Assembly: GCA_029961685.1 (NCBI GenBank)
Contig: JARWKL010000016.1
Coordinates: 16,250,157-16,314,156 of the forward strand
DNA length: 64,000 nucleotides
Origin: Aristolochia californica
Taxonomy: Eukaryota > Streptophyta > Magnoliopsida > Piperales > Aristolochiaceae
Reading direction: 5' to 3'
Part shown: positions 23,401-34,759 of the stretch, piece by piece
How positions within the stretch are numbered: the stretch's first letter is position 1
Layout: each line of letters begins with the position of its first letter
The notes under the pieces: model-generated
What the model saw: the letters and a program-made list of their open reading frames with translations, nothing else
Database searches by the model: none
What the model was told of the DNA's origin: nothing
Translations under genes and position numbers: made by a program

Positions 23401-25909
23401 AGCCTTCTTAAATGTTTCTTTTTCCTGAGTCCAACTAGATACAGTTTAATAAGCGACAGTTATTGCGTGACTCATATCAGGTTTTGATCAACTCAATACA
23501 AGTCAAGCACAGCTGCTTTTGTAACCTACTTTATATGTCTCAAGAACATTAAAAAAGTGTCGTATAGTGGGGATGCACATGTGTCAATTTCATCTATGCA
23601 TGTAAAGATGGAATAAGGAAAGATAGGGGCTCATTAGAATTGTTGAAATACTAGTATAGGGTATTTTGGTCACTTCACAGTCTCATATGGATCTCATTAA
23701 GTTACAGCAAGCTAGGATTCATATTAGGACTTTATCTTTGAATTTTCATTGAATTCTTATTTGTACTTCTGAAATTATAAGTATGTTTGTAAGGAAGGGC
23801 AGAATGGTCCTTTCATGTATTTTTCGCTAAGTGAGATAGTTACAAGAGAGGGGTCAATTCTGAGCCCTCATTGAACACACCCTCCAGTGCTGCTTCTTCT
23901 TCTCTTTTGTCTCCTTATTTTCGCCTTTTATTCTCCTTTAGTCCTATCAATTTTACAAGAATCATCGTATTTGTAATTTGAAATATGTTGACCCCTCTTA
24001 TGTTGTCTACATATAGCAAAGGAAGGAGTGTCCCGGCCTTCTCTTGCAGCTGGGACTTCCTTTTCTAATGCTCTTTGATTTTACTCTACTAGCAACAGAA
24101 GTTATCCACCGTTTAACAAAAAAAAACTAAGATGAGGAAAAAGCTCTACAAAAAAATGGAATAAAAATCCTGGCAGCAGTGGAACATATCTATCAGTTAA
24201 ATAAGTCAAACTATAAGAGGGACCATATACACTCCATTGTCACTACAGTCCTCTGTTAAGTTATGAAATAAATTCTATGTTGTTTAGCAGCTGAATGTCA
24301 GATCACAGACAGGGTTAGTATTCCTCCAAGGAAATTCAGAAAATTCCAATCCAAGAGATTAGAAACACAGGCAAATCAAATAGACTACCAAAAATGCCAA
24401 TTTTGCCAACTCTAGGTGAGCCAGTTTTGAAGGATGAAACACAGAGTCCAGTTTTGCCTATTTTCTGCTCTGTTCAGTAGTTTCTCAAATGGAAGATTAC
24501 CCTAGCTAACAATAAAACACAGTTAAATTCAGAGTGGTATTCAAGCTGAGAGCACATGGAATTCTACAGTATCATTGCAACCTAAAACATTGAAACCTAA
24601 GAAACCAAGTCTACAAAATTCATAACTCAAAGTCACCTCTCTAGTAGGATGAATCAATGTCCAGTGTATGATACATGCCCTATATTGGCAACGAGTGAAG
24701 GGTAAATTACACTAGCAAAGAGGACACTTGTTTCTGTAGGATTTCGTGAACATGGCAAGTTTGAAGCCATGATGTCCAAAACTTTGACATATCAGATAAC
24801 CCTGAGCATTCAATGAGTTTCAACAATTTGAACACTGGAGATTGACCAACTTTCTGCTTTAAATGTTAATATGCATACCATCAATTAAATAGCTAGCTCT
24901 CCCAGCCAGTATAATTTTTTCAATTCACCACCACAGGCCCTTTCCTGTGGACACTTAACATAGGGAACAATCAACAATGGAGGTTTGCATGTATAATTGC
25001 CTTGGACAGAACATATCATGAACCACATACCAAATTATAGAACAATTGTTGAAAACTAGATTGAGAACACTTGAAAGTTGACCCCTACTTGTATATATTG
25101 CCCTGAACAGAAATGCATGGTCACATTGCAAAATTGGACAAATTGTAGTCAATGCTAGGTTAACAACTATTATATTCAGCGACTTAAATAAATAATATAT
25201 GGCATGGTTCACAAACCTTAGGGGTTGACAGTGGTTCAGTAAATAAAATTTGTCCTTCGTTACCAATTTCCCATCCTAAACCCGTGTACAGAACATGGTG
25301 TAGCAGGTCTTCCATCGCATCCCAATCTCTAACAAAACCCCTCACAACTGGGTCAACACTGACATCCTCATAAATTGGGCCCTCAGGAAATCCATCGTCA
25401 ACCAGCCGTTTCATTCTAGTGGGAATTATCTGCTCGAGTTAAATTGAAAGTTAAAATGACACATTTTATGAATTCAAATAAAAATATCCGTTCGATTTAA
25501 CACAGTACACTATATAATAGCACATGAGAATACAGTAAAATAAAAGAGGATACACAAAGCCATCCATAACCCTTTCCGTGCTATAAGACAAGGAACACCT
25601 CAACAAGGTTGTAGAGCTTCAAGGTGAGAGAGAACAAGATACAACCCAGTCTCAACCATAAGCAAGCAAAAACAGCGGTGCGTGCGAGGGGGGTAGAGAG
25701 TCGGTGCTTTCAATTAGTTCGCCAAGGGGTTAGAAGAAAATGACATATGTGCTCTCAAATAAAAACTTCAAAGCACGAAATGAAATGTTCAAAAGGGGAA
25801 TTTCTCAAACAAACAAAGAGAAGAATAATACCAATGCCGGATCTTGATCTGGGGCCGCGAATCCCGCTTTGAGGAGCTTCGATCCAGCGTCAATCACCAC
25901 GGCCTCCAT
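20476..25909 (-). CDS. ARP7: Actin-related protein 7
   Basis: ARP7 is a plant nuclear actin-related protein, a subunit of SWI/SNF-type chromatin remodellers, needed for normal development. Coding exons (minus): 25909-25832, 25429-25217, 21767-21626, 21484-21240, 21135-20952, 20847-20780, 20628-20476. They join in frame to 360 aa, close to the usual length of about 363. Visible features: the actin-fold start [15 protein letters not shown] (residues 4-18), [20 protein letters not shown], the second phosphate-binding-like loop [43 protein letters not shown] and the C-terminal VHKKCF. The strongly ARP7-specific stretch [15 protein letters not shown] is present. Intron 2 (25216-21768) is 3.4 kb and holds LINE and LTR fragments. 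All splice sites are GT-AG. No disruption seen, so it is probably functional. Confidence 0.96.
22140..22440 (-). mobile_element. 5'-truncated LINE 3' end in ARP7 intron 2
   Basis: On the minus strand the frame carries [17 protein letters not shown], matching the end of the RNase H domain of plant L1-type LINEs (H.PRS.N.IAD..A..G). It is followed by a short tail and ATTAAAAAAAAA at about 22158-22147. The loss of everything upstream is typical of incomplete target-primed reverse transcription. It lies in the same orientation as ARP7. Confidence 0.65.
23642..24000 (+). mobile_element. LTR-like remnant in ARP7 intron 2
   Basis: The block begins TGTTGAAATACTAGTATAGG and includes TATTTTGGTCACTTC and a CCTTTCATGTATTTTTCG stretch, with a pyrimidine-rich later part ending near ATTTGTAATTTG. 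The composition and order resemble the LTR-like block at 41256-41840. Ends and target duplication are unclear, so the right border is approximate. Confidence 0.4.
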
Positions 25910-27069
25910 GATTCAACGGAATAAAGGTGCAATTTAGGATTCGAAATTGGAAGTTGGTCGCAAGAACTGCAGTAGAGTTCAAAAACCCGACATTTCCAGA
26001 AAATTCAAAAACCACATACAAGCGCGCGCACTGTCCAGTACTTGATACTTGATTGTTGAGACGAAGCAGACGCTTTTGTAAAGTTTTGCCGCCGAATTAA
26101 GTATAGGGAGATCGACGTCCCGGCCCTTGCTACAGTGACCCACGACTCTTCAGCGCACTGGGTTGAGCTTTGTTTCCGCGAGTCCAAACCAAAGCCGAAT
26201 TGAAGAGTAGAAAAACACGAAGGGACAGAATAAATAATCAGAAAATAGTAAAAAAAGATAAAAACAAAGATTAAAAAACAAAGAACTAATAAGATGTAAA
26301 AAAAATTATATTTACACAGAGAAGATTGAGGTATTGATGGATTAGAAATAAAAAGGATGTAAATAGAAGAGAGGATAATTGTCACTAGTTGTTCAAGAGT
26401 TCGTAAAAAAGGAAGAAGTCGAAATTAAGATGGACATTTAAACCAATTCACAAAAAAAATATTTATAAACATCTTATATGCATAGTAGAATAAACTAGTG
26501 AAAGCACAATTTACTTACTTATAACTACACCAAATGTAGATTCTTCTTCAATCTATAGAACTTCTTCTAACTCAAAACAATCAGTCTCAATCAGTTTGAC
26601 AATCAAAATGATCATCTAAATCAAGGACTCCATAAAATAACATGGTCAATAACTTCCTCCCCATAAAGGAAGCAAGTACCTTAGGTAGTTATAACTGCAA
26701 CTAGTAAAGTATGTATGTGCATTCTAGATCAGTTAAAGACGAATTTTGTCAGAATTCAAATTTTAAATTTTAATTCTAACATTATTCCACGTGGTTCAAA
26801 TTCTAACAACATTATGTGCAACAATATCCACAATTATGGTGGTAAGTTTTTTAATTAAACAAGCATTACTTTCCATATACTACAATGCAATTTTTCTTTG
26901 AAAATCCTCAAATGTGATTTCTCAACTTTATGAATAAGCCCTCAAATGCTTATTCTAAGTCCTAACGACCGTAATAATATTTATCATTCTTAAACATATA
27001 TGTATACAAGTCATAAGAGAAGACTAGTCAAAAACTAAAATTCCATTTTAAAAGTCAAAAATCACAAGA
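25910..27069. other. ARP7 5' flank and intergenic DNA
   Basis: The first 250 bases or so, read on the minus strand, are the expected ARP7 leader and promoter. The open frame at 26005-26385 (minus) has a hydrophobic, low-complexity character and no known domain. From 26400 on I see only AT-rich sequence, possibly the decayed LTR of the minus-strand copia remnant at 27070-27500. Confidence 0.35.
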
Positions 27070-27500
27070 AAGTTTCATCTTGGTTCCATGATCTGTAAAC
27101 GAATTTGGCGGCATGTCTTTCATCAATGGATCTGTAACTATTTATTTAGTACAAATATGTTCAATGAGAACTTCATTGGATTTGACACGCTTGACTTTCA
27201 CCCTTATTATTCTTAGGCAAAAACACAATAGCTGAATTGTCACAAAAAATCTTCAATAGTTTAGAAATTGAATCAACAACTCAAAGCTTTAAAATAAAAT
27301 TATTCAACCAAATACCTTATCATGTAGCCTAAACAAAACAATACTTCAATGATCTAAACCAGGGTTACTTTGATATACGTCCAATATTTTTGCTACAAAT
27401 GCAATGTCCAATTTGGAACAAACTTGAGTATAATAAGGCTTCTAACTGTTGAAGCATAAGAAATATTTTCCATTTGTTCCATTACACAATCATTTCGAGG
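27070..27500 (-). pseudogene. Copia RNase H end, minus strand
   Basis: Read on the minus strand, broken frames give ISYASTVRSLI, then FCDNSAIVFLPKNNKGES, then LMKDMPPNSF. These match the order YASAVGSLM, CDN.AAVFFSKNNKS and DPLTKG.PPK.F at the C-terminus of copia pol. Only this end of an element is left. Confidence 0.65.
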
Positions 27501-27540
27501 GGTATTAGTTTGAATTGAATCAATCACCTTTCACAATGGG

Positions 27541-28208
27541 TGTTAAATGATAAGCAACAAAGACATATCAACATACAAAGACATGCACAAGGTGAAACAT
27601 TACTCCAAGCTACACCAAAGACCATAAATACTAAGGAAGACTAAACTCATACAAAAGATGGCACAAGAAGCAAAAGGCGACATGTCACCCATGCAAAACT
27701 ATCACCTTATCCACACAAAAGAGGACGCCCCCATGCATGGTTCTAGAAAAATCGATCCCTACAATCTCTCATATGTGGGTCTCAAGGATCTTCGAAAAAT
27801 CATGGTCAATCTACCCAAATCGATCTAGCAGATAAATTATATCAAATCACTCAACGTAAATGAAGAATATCAAAGCCAAATGAATTAATTACATGAAGGA
27901 AATCAAGATCCAAAATTAATGGGATAAGAAAGGAATTATTAAACATTGGCTTGTATTGATTTATGTAATTTTGTCAAGACACCTAGATGACACCTAGCTA
28001 GAGGGTGACCCTAAGATTTTATTTCTCAATTAAGGGTTTTGCAAAACCTATATCAACCCTTGTAACTCTTCTACATTTATTCATTCAATACATAAAAATC
28101 TTTCCCCTTGCTTTGGTTCTCTCTTTTGGGCTTTGGTCTTGAATGCATTGAAGCTCTCTCTTTCCTACACTCATTCATTTACTCATTTATGGTGGCTTAA
28201 TTTTTTCA
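27541..28208 (+). repeat. 5' LTR of the gag-less copia element
   Basis: 668 bp, beginning TGTTAAATGATAAG and ending TTTTTTCA next to the primer-binding site. It shares at least 250 bases with 30330-30580. Confidence 0.75.
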
Positions 28209-28389
28209 TAGGATCAGAGCATACTGTTTGATCCTGAGGAGGGTGATCACATTCAAACAAGAATGTATGATTCCATTAATTTCATACCTTATTCTTTTTA
28301 TTATCATCTTCTTCATAAACAATATCACAACAATTTTTCTCTTCAATTCATCTTCTCGTCTTTCACTTCTATCAATTGTTTTTGTCTTC

Positions 28390-30303
28390 TTTCTTCATAG
28401 GAGACTTGGTCATCCATCTTCAACTTCGATTTCAATGTTAGTCCAAAAAAAAAAACTACTTCTTAAATTGACTTATGTTTTAGACACTTATTTGATTTGT
28501 CAAATGGTAAAACAAACAAAGTTGCCTTTTGATCATGTTGAACATAAAGCTACTAAACCACTTGAAGTAGTTCATTCTGATTTATAAGGGACCTTCATCA
28601 TTAATTTCTAAATTTGGATTCAGGTATTATATTATTTTTGTTGATGATTACAACAGGTTTGTGTGGATGTATCCTTTAAAGGCTAAAATGAAGCGTTTGG
28701 AACATTTGTTAAATTTAGAAATATGGTGGACAATCAATTTTGTGGCAGGATCAAAGTACTTCATTCAGATAGAGGAAACGAGTACATAAACTCTTTTTTT
28801 AAAGATTATTTGATTCAATATGAAATTCTCCATCATCTCTTTGTCCTTTCACTCTATAAAAATATAGAATATTAAAATAAAACATAGACATATAGTTGAA
28901 ACTAGATTAGCATTGTTATATAAAAGTCTAGTTTTTAGATTAAAGCTTTTTGAGTTGTGGTATATTTGATTAATCAGCTTTCTACTACTCCCTTGCAAGG
29001 TCAAACTCCTTACTCTCTGCTTCTAAATGCCTCTCCTGTTTACAATCATATTCATATTTTTGGATGTTAATCTTTTCCTTGTTTACGACCTTATAACAAA
29101 AACAACTTTGAACCACGATCTATACCCTATGTATTTCTTGGATTTCATGATTCTTATAAAAGTTATCAATTTTTTTGTCCATCTTTAAACAATGTCTTTA
29201 TCACTAGGCATGTTATGTTTGAAGAGTCATGTTTCCCATATTCATCACCAGAAAAATTTAAGATTACTACTCCCCTTACTCTTAGTGTAAAAAATGTTTC
29301 TGACAAATTACATGAAATACCTACCACTAGGCATGTCATAATAAGTACCGAATGTCATCCCAATACATTAAAATCCACCTTTCATATCTAACCATTTATA
29401 CTTGCTTCATTATGTGGTTGACATTATTCTTACTGGAAATAACCCCTCTTCTTCGGATTTTTGAAACAACCCTTAGTGATACTTTCTCTATAAAAAGTTT
29501 AGGTCCTCTAGATATTTTCTTGGGTATTCAAGTACATAGAAGTCCTACCAATCTCTTTCTTTATCTAACTCAATACCTAAAAGACACATTGAATCCAGCA
29601 TAGATGGAATCTTATACACCAGTTACAATACCCCTTACCACCAACACAAAACTTGATTTTCAAAGTCCCCCCTAATCTAACCATACTCATTATAGAAGCC
29701 TTATAGGAGCTCTACACAACCTGATATATCTTAGTCAATCTTGTAGCCCAATATATGCACTCCCCCAATAATTTTTCACTTTACACTAGTTAAAATAATT
29801 TTTTGATACCTTAAAGGTACCATAGACTATGGCTTAGTCTTCTCCAAACCCTCATCCTTAGATGTTCTTGCTTTTTCCAATGTAGATTGGGGTGGTTGCC
29901 CACTAACAAGGGGATCTACCATCAATTATGTCATTTTCTTATGACCCAACCTTGTATCTTGGTCTTCCAAAAAACAACCCACTATATCTCGCTCCATTAT
30001 TAAAGCTAAATATAGAGCAATGACTTTTACATGTGCTGAAATCACTGGGCTTTGGTATTTTCTTAAAGATTTGTGCATATACTCAACTAAACCTATGTCT
30101 CTTCTATTCAATAACCTAATTGCTATTCACAATCCTTTTTCACTCTCACATTAAACATATTGGCATAGACTATCATTTTGTTCACAAAAAAGTTACAATG
30201 GGATGTCTTCTAGTTCTACATATTCCCCCGTCAACTAGCTTGCAAACATTTTCCCCAAACTATTTTCTTCTAACTAGCTTCAATTGCTTACTTCCAAGTT
30301 GAA
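28390..30303 (+). pseudogene. Copia integrase-RT-RNase H pseudogene
   Basis: Visible pieces in order: RRLGHPSSTSISM (integrase zinc region, about 28401), LEVVHSDL (about 28564), KVLHSDRGNEYINSFF (about 28755), LINQLSTTPLQGQTPYSLL (about 28970), a late RT stretch SIKSLGPLDIFLGIQVHRSP (about 29488), and RNase H ending HIKHIGIDYHFVHKKV (about 30148). The YVDD-containing part of RT is not intact. Stops and frameshifts throughout. Confidence 0.8.
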
Positions 30304-30599
30304 TGTTCAGTCAACCTCTTAGTTCAATTTGAATGATAAGCAACAAAGACATATCAATACACTAACACATGCACAAGAGGATACATTTCCCAAGTTACAC
30401 CAAAGACCATAAATGCAAAGGAAGACCAAACTCATGCAGGTGGCACAAAAATTAAAAGAGGACATGTCACCCATGCAAAACCATGCAAGGGTGACGTCCA
30501 CCTCATCCACACAAAGAAGGATGTCCCCATGCATGGTTCTAGATAAATCCATCCCCACAATTTCTCATATGTAGATCTCACTTCAATCTTCCCAATGGA

Positions 30600-31432
30600 G
30601 AAACAAAAGAAGGGTGAAGGAGGGGGACTCGACTAATGTACCTAGAGATAGGCCATGTTGGCCAAGAGAGGTAGATGAAAGAATAAATAAATTGAGCTCT
30701 TGTGTGAATCTAGTTGGATCGAATCATAATTTGGGTCAATTAGGTCTAATAATAGAGCACAAGGTGAAGAAGAAGTCTAGCAAGGAGGAAGAGACAAGTG
30801 ATGCCAAGAAGAGAAAAAGAAACAAATAAACTTCTAGAGCATCAAGATTTAGCTCATCCAAGGGTAAAATAGTCCAAGAGAGTTCTTTAGACTCTAGCCA
30901 AACAAGGGTAGAATTTTCTAAAAAGGCTCTAGAATTAGAGCCAAGTTAGCTCACGAGTAGAATTGTACAGAAGAATCTTCCAGAAAGGGTGCCAACTCAG
31001 CTAGAGAAAATTTAGGAGAAACTTGCTTACCCCCCAAGCAAAGGGGTTGTCCACCTCTTAGTCCCACATAGTAAGATTTATTGAAATTGCTCCCCTCTCT
31101 AGTCTATAAATAGGGAGCTTTGTAACACTTGTAAACATTAGTCAATATAATTTTTTTTATTGACATGAGCCAACCTAAGGCGTAACCAATGATATAATGA
31201 TCACTTAGGTGGTTAACTTCTGATCAAAGGATGTCTATATTCATAATAGAGGTTCTACCCTTGGCAAAAGTAAGCCAAATCAGTTTTTTTTTTTATCGTT
31301 TTGTCTTTATTTTATCTTTACTCTTGTAGAATGTCATTTATATTCATGAGATACAAAGTACATTTAGTGGGTTCACGTGTGACAAGTGTTACTACGAAGG
31401 GAAACCAATATTCATTAATTAATCATAATTCT
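30600..31432 (+). other. Repeat-derived sequence with an LTR-like promoter stretch
   Basis: A short open frame (30614-30829) is rich in Lys, Glu and Ser and has no named domain. Near 31100-31130 there is CTCTAGTCTATAAATAGGGAG followed by GTAACACTTGTAAAC, a layout common in plant LTR promoters. Ends could not be fixed, so I do not name an element. Confidence 0.3.
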
Positions 31433-31780
31433 TGTTGAAGAACTAGTATGGGAGAGTCTTATATTACTCTCACAGCAAGAAGTCTCACAGACCAAAAATT
31501 CATATGGCCGAATCTTATAAATCTCATAAATAGAAATCTCACAGGAGCATCTCAATTAAAAGGTGTTTTAGTTATTTCAGTCTTCTATTTATGTTTAGTT
31601 GTTTAATTATTTTAAACTTATCTATAAGAATTAGACTTTGAGTGTAACTACGACATGTAGTTTAACTGTAATTTGATTCTACTTGTTTCCTCTAATATAA
31701 GTAAGGGTTTATTGTACTCAGTCATAATCAAGTCAATGAAGTATTTTCTTTCTCCAAAATTTCAACATGGTATCAGAGCA
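31433..31780 (+). mobile_element. Copia LTR with primer-binding site
   Basis: LTR 31433-31767 (335 bp) starts TGTTGAAG and ends TTCAACA. It is followed at once by TGGTATCAGAGCA (31768-31780), the standard plant copia primer-binding site complementary to initiator tRNA-Met. It belongs to the same family as the solo LTR at 2031-2369. No gag or pol was recognised to the right, so this is a 5' end whose body is lost. Confidence 0.85.
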
Positions 31781-33200
31781 AGTTCTGTAAATTGACATTA
31801 TATCAGTTCATAGAGACAATGTGTTTCTCTCTTCTAATTTGGTTTTTAGTTTATTGGGGGTAAGAGGAAATATAACTTGTTGTGTTGTAGAATAGAACCT
31901 CCATCTTATGAAGGGGACTTCTTTGTGTTTGAATAAAGTGTTATGTGATATAGACGAAATTTTGATGAGATGGTAATGTTTGTGGAGAGGGCCATCTGAC
32001 TAGTACGTCCTATACCTATCCTGTTAAAAAAAAGGAAAATATGACTATTTTTTGTTTGAACCAAAAATTGGTCTGATTCGGGTGAAAATGAGAAAAACAA
32101 ACCAAAAATAGTAAACGAATAGCAAAATGGGTAGGATCGTACGTCGGATCTGCACATTGTATCTGAATCCTAGAGGCATAATGTGATGTAGATAATCTGT
32201 AGCAGATGCAGTGTGTTAGGTAGATACTTTGTCAATTTTCCAACACGAATCTGGAACTGTGCATCGGATTGCATGATAGACCCTTGAGTCAAAACTGAAC
32301 CCACGCGTCGGATAGATGTGTAGTTATGCGTTATGGACTTGGTACCATCGTATCAGATTTTCACGAGGTTCCAGCATCGGAGCAGATTTCTAGAACCGGA
32401 TGCACGAGCCAACGACCTTATTGGGGTGAGCCACATTGGCTCGTCGTCTTCCTCTTGACACAAAAGAAACTAGAAATTTCAAATTTCAATTGCACCATCA
32501 TTTTTTATGAATTTTGACAAAACAAAAGGCAAAATACTCGAATTTGAGTCCCCTTTTATACTAATACTTCGATTTAAATATAAAATTATGATATTGCAGT
32601 GGAAAAAGTAGTTAAAAAACACGGTACCCATTGGTGAAAAACACGAAATTATAAACCATTTCTCAATGGATTTTGATGAAACAAGAAGCAAAAGCGCAGT
32701 AAAAAATCAATGAAGATTTTTCTTGATTTTAGGAAATCATGGCAAATCAATGTTTAGTTTCTTAAATTATTATATAATTGATTTGAAATTTAATTTAAAA
32801 AAATAATTTAATTTCTCTCTTAACATGTCTGAGTGAGTATTTATCCTTAGGACACCTTTATGGAGGAGACAATTACCACAACTATTTTTTGTTTGTTATC
32901 CTAACTTGACAGAGAGAATAGAAGGAGAAGTATGAAGGATGAACTTGGAAGTTGAGTATTGTAGTGGTTGTGCCTCCTTTTGAATTGAAATATAGGTGTT
33001 ACTATCATTTGAGAAGAAGAAATATAATCTACAACAAAGAATTTCATGTGTTGTGGTAATTAACTTTTATGTGACTAAAACATCAAATTCAAGGGAAGAA
33101 CAAGATGATAACAAGATAAAGACTACAAGGAAGATATGCACAAGAACTCGATGAATCAAAGCAAGGCAATCAAATTTTTTTTTTCAAACACACAAGTTTC
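31781..33200. other. Intergenic sequence without a recognisable gene
   Basis: Presumably leftover retrotransposon leader sequence at first, then AT-rich DNA. Minus-strand open frames at 31906-32157 and 32479-32691 have no known domain. Confidence 0.35.
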
Positions 33201-33299
33201 TTGACCAAGATTATTTTCAAAGTGAAGTTACAAATGCTATCTTGAGGGGAATATTAAAAAACACCCACGTGTTTAGTGGTGGTATAGCTAGTAAATAAG

Positions 33300-33960
33300 G
33301 AGAAGTTCCATAGAAATAACATAGAATTATAATTATGCAAGTTTGTGTATATTCTCTTATGTCTAATTTCCTTTTGAAGCATGTAGCTTTGAATTGGAGG
33401 AATCTTTCAATGACATTCGAAATCAATGGGAGAAGGGTAAAGTTTCAAGGAGAGCCTACTCCAACCAAGGTAGAGGTGTCTTTGAAAGTAATAACCAAAA
33501 TTCTGGAGTATGAGGGATAACTATTAGAGTGTAATGGGATTTTGGAGGTGGACCAGGAAATCACAGAGGCATCTCAAACAACATTTGACAAATTGATCAC
33601 AGTGTAAGAGTATTGTAGTAATTATAAACACCTTCTTATAACTATAAATACAACCTCAAGGCATAGGGCAGAGTATTCAAATCTCTTCCTCTTAGCTCAG
33701 TTTCACCCATACACCTTTCTCTCTCTTTTCTTCTTCTTTCTCTCCTTTGGTTTCGCTCTTTTTTTTCCTAAGAGCTAGAGTTCGTATCTTCTCTCCTGAG
33801 AGTTAAAGTTTCTCTCTTCTCTCTTGAGAGCTAGAGTTCATCTCTTCTCTCTTTCCCTTGAAACCTCTTATGTTTATGTGTTGGCTCTAGAAATCAATAA
33901 GAGCATACCTTGAGGTTGAGCCAGATATTCAATGCATGATAAAAAGAAAATTGATCCAAA
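33300..33960 (+). mobile_element. Gypsy pol scrap plus LTR-like sequence
   Basis: The frame at 33335-33520 contains LNWRNLSMTFEINGRRVKFQGE, like the W.DL.M.F...G..V.L.G segment between protease and RT of plant gypsy elements. From about 33570 follows an LTR-like stretch with ACTATAAATACAACC (about 33642), then pyrimidine-rich DNA with three imperfect 37-40 bp repeats built on GAGAGCTAGAGTTC (33770-33860). Borders are uncertain. Confidence 0.45.
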
Positions 33961-34759
33961 ACAAATAGGATATAAGTTATTTCTCTTGCTTGTTCATCTT
34001 TATTGCATTGAAGTACATGAAGAAAGCCACCATGAAATTATACATGATGCAACAAAATGGAAGAAAACTCATAATTATGCTTATGTGATAGTGTTGTGGA
34101 ATGATGAACACTAGTGAGCAGACTATAATTGTTGAAAAATAGTATACTTATTCCAAATCCCATCTAGCCCAAGACACAAAAATGATCCACTACTTAGGTT
34201 ACTAACAATCTTCATGTTGTGTAGATCAATTCACTTTTATAAATCAAGGAAAGATTTACTCAAATGTACAAACAACTATCACTGATTGATGGCAAAAAAA
34301 TTCTAGTTTATTTTGCACATTCATAGCTCATAGTTTAACCATAACAACTTTTTCCCCCTGAAATGGCTATCAGCCTTTTATTGATAAGAATAATAATATA
34401 AGAAAAATGCATCTCCTTCAGAATTTTGCGAAAAAATGGAGAAACCAAATGGTTCTCAACAATCTCTGCTGATGGGTGTTCATGTAGAGATTAACGCAGC
34501 TGTCAATAGATCATATATAGAGATCTTCTGGGTGATAAACACTAAGCTCATTTCCAAGGTGTCTCTTTCGGCCATCCCCAATTAGCAGAATCTATGGCTG
34601 ACAATAACAAGGAAGTGCCCGTTGTCCAAACATTTCTACATCAAAGAGAAGAAAGAAACAGGCACGAAAGAGATTTTACATTTCTAAAACTGTAAACTAG
34701 GAGTCTTTCTCCAAAGCAACCAGAGCAGATTAGTTCCATTTTCTGGTGGTCTACCTGTA

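Larger units (their letters stand above)
27541..30600 (+). mobile_element. Copia retrotransposon lacking gag and protease
   Basis: The 5' LTR (27541-28208, TG...CA) is followed by a primer-binding-site-like TAGGATCAGAGC (28209-28220). Integrase begins almost at once (about 28390), so gag and protease have been lost. The 3' LTR begins at about 30330 and can be followed for roughly 250 bases. Landmarks shared by the two LTRs include GATAAGCAACAAAGACATAT, GACATGTCACCCATGCAAAA and CCCCATGCATGGTTCTAGA. The right border is uncertain. Confidence 0.75.

Noticed and set aside
34441..34590. Short frame starting MEKPNGSQQ ahead of the rhamnogalacturonate lyase
   Set aside because: Ends in a stop before the lyase start, has no signal-peptide character and does not join exon 1 in an evident way.
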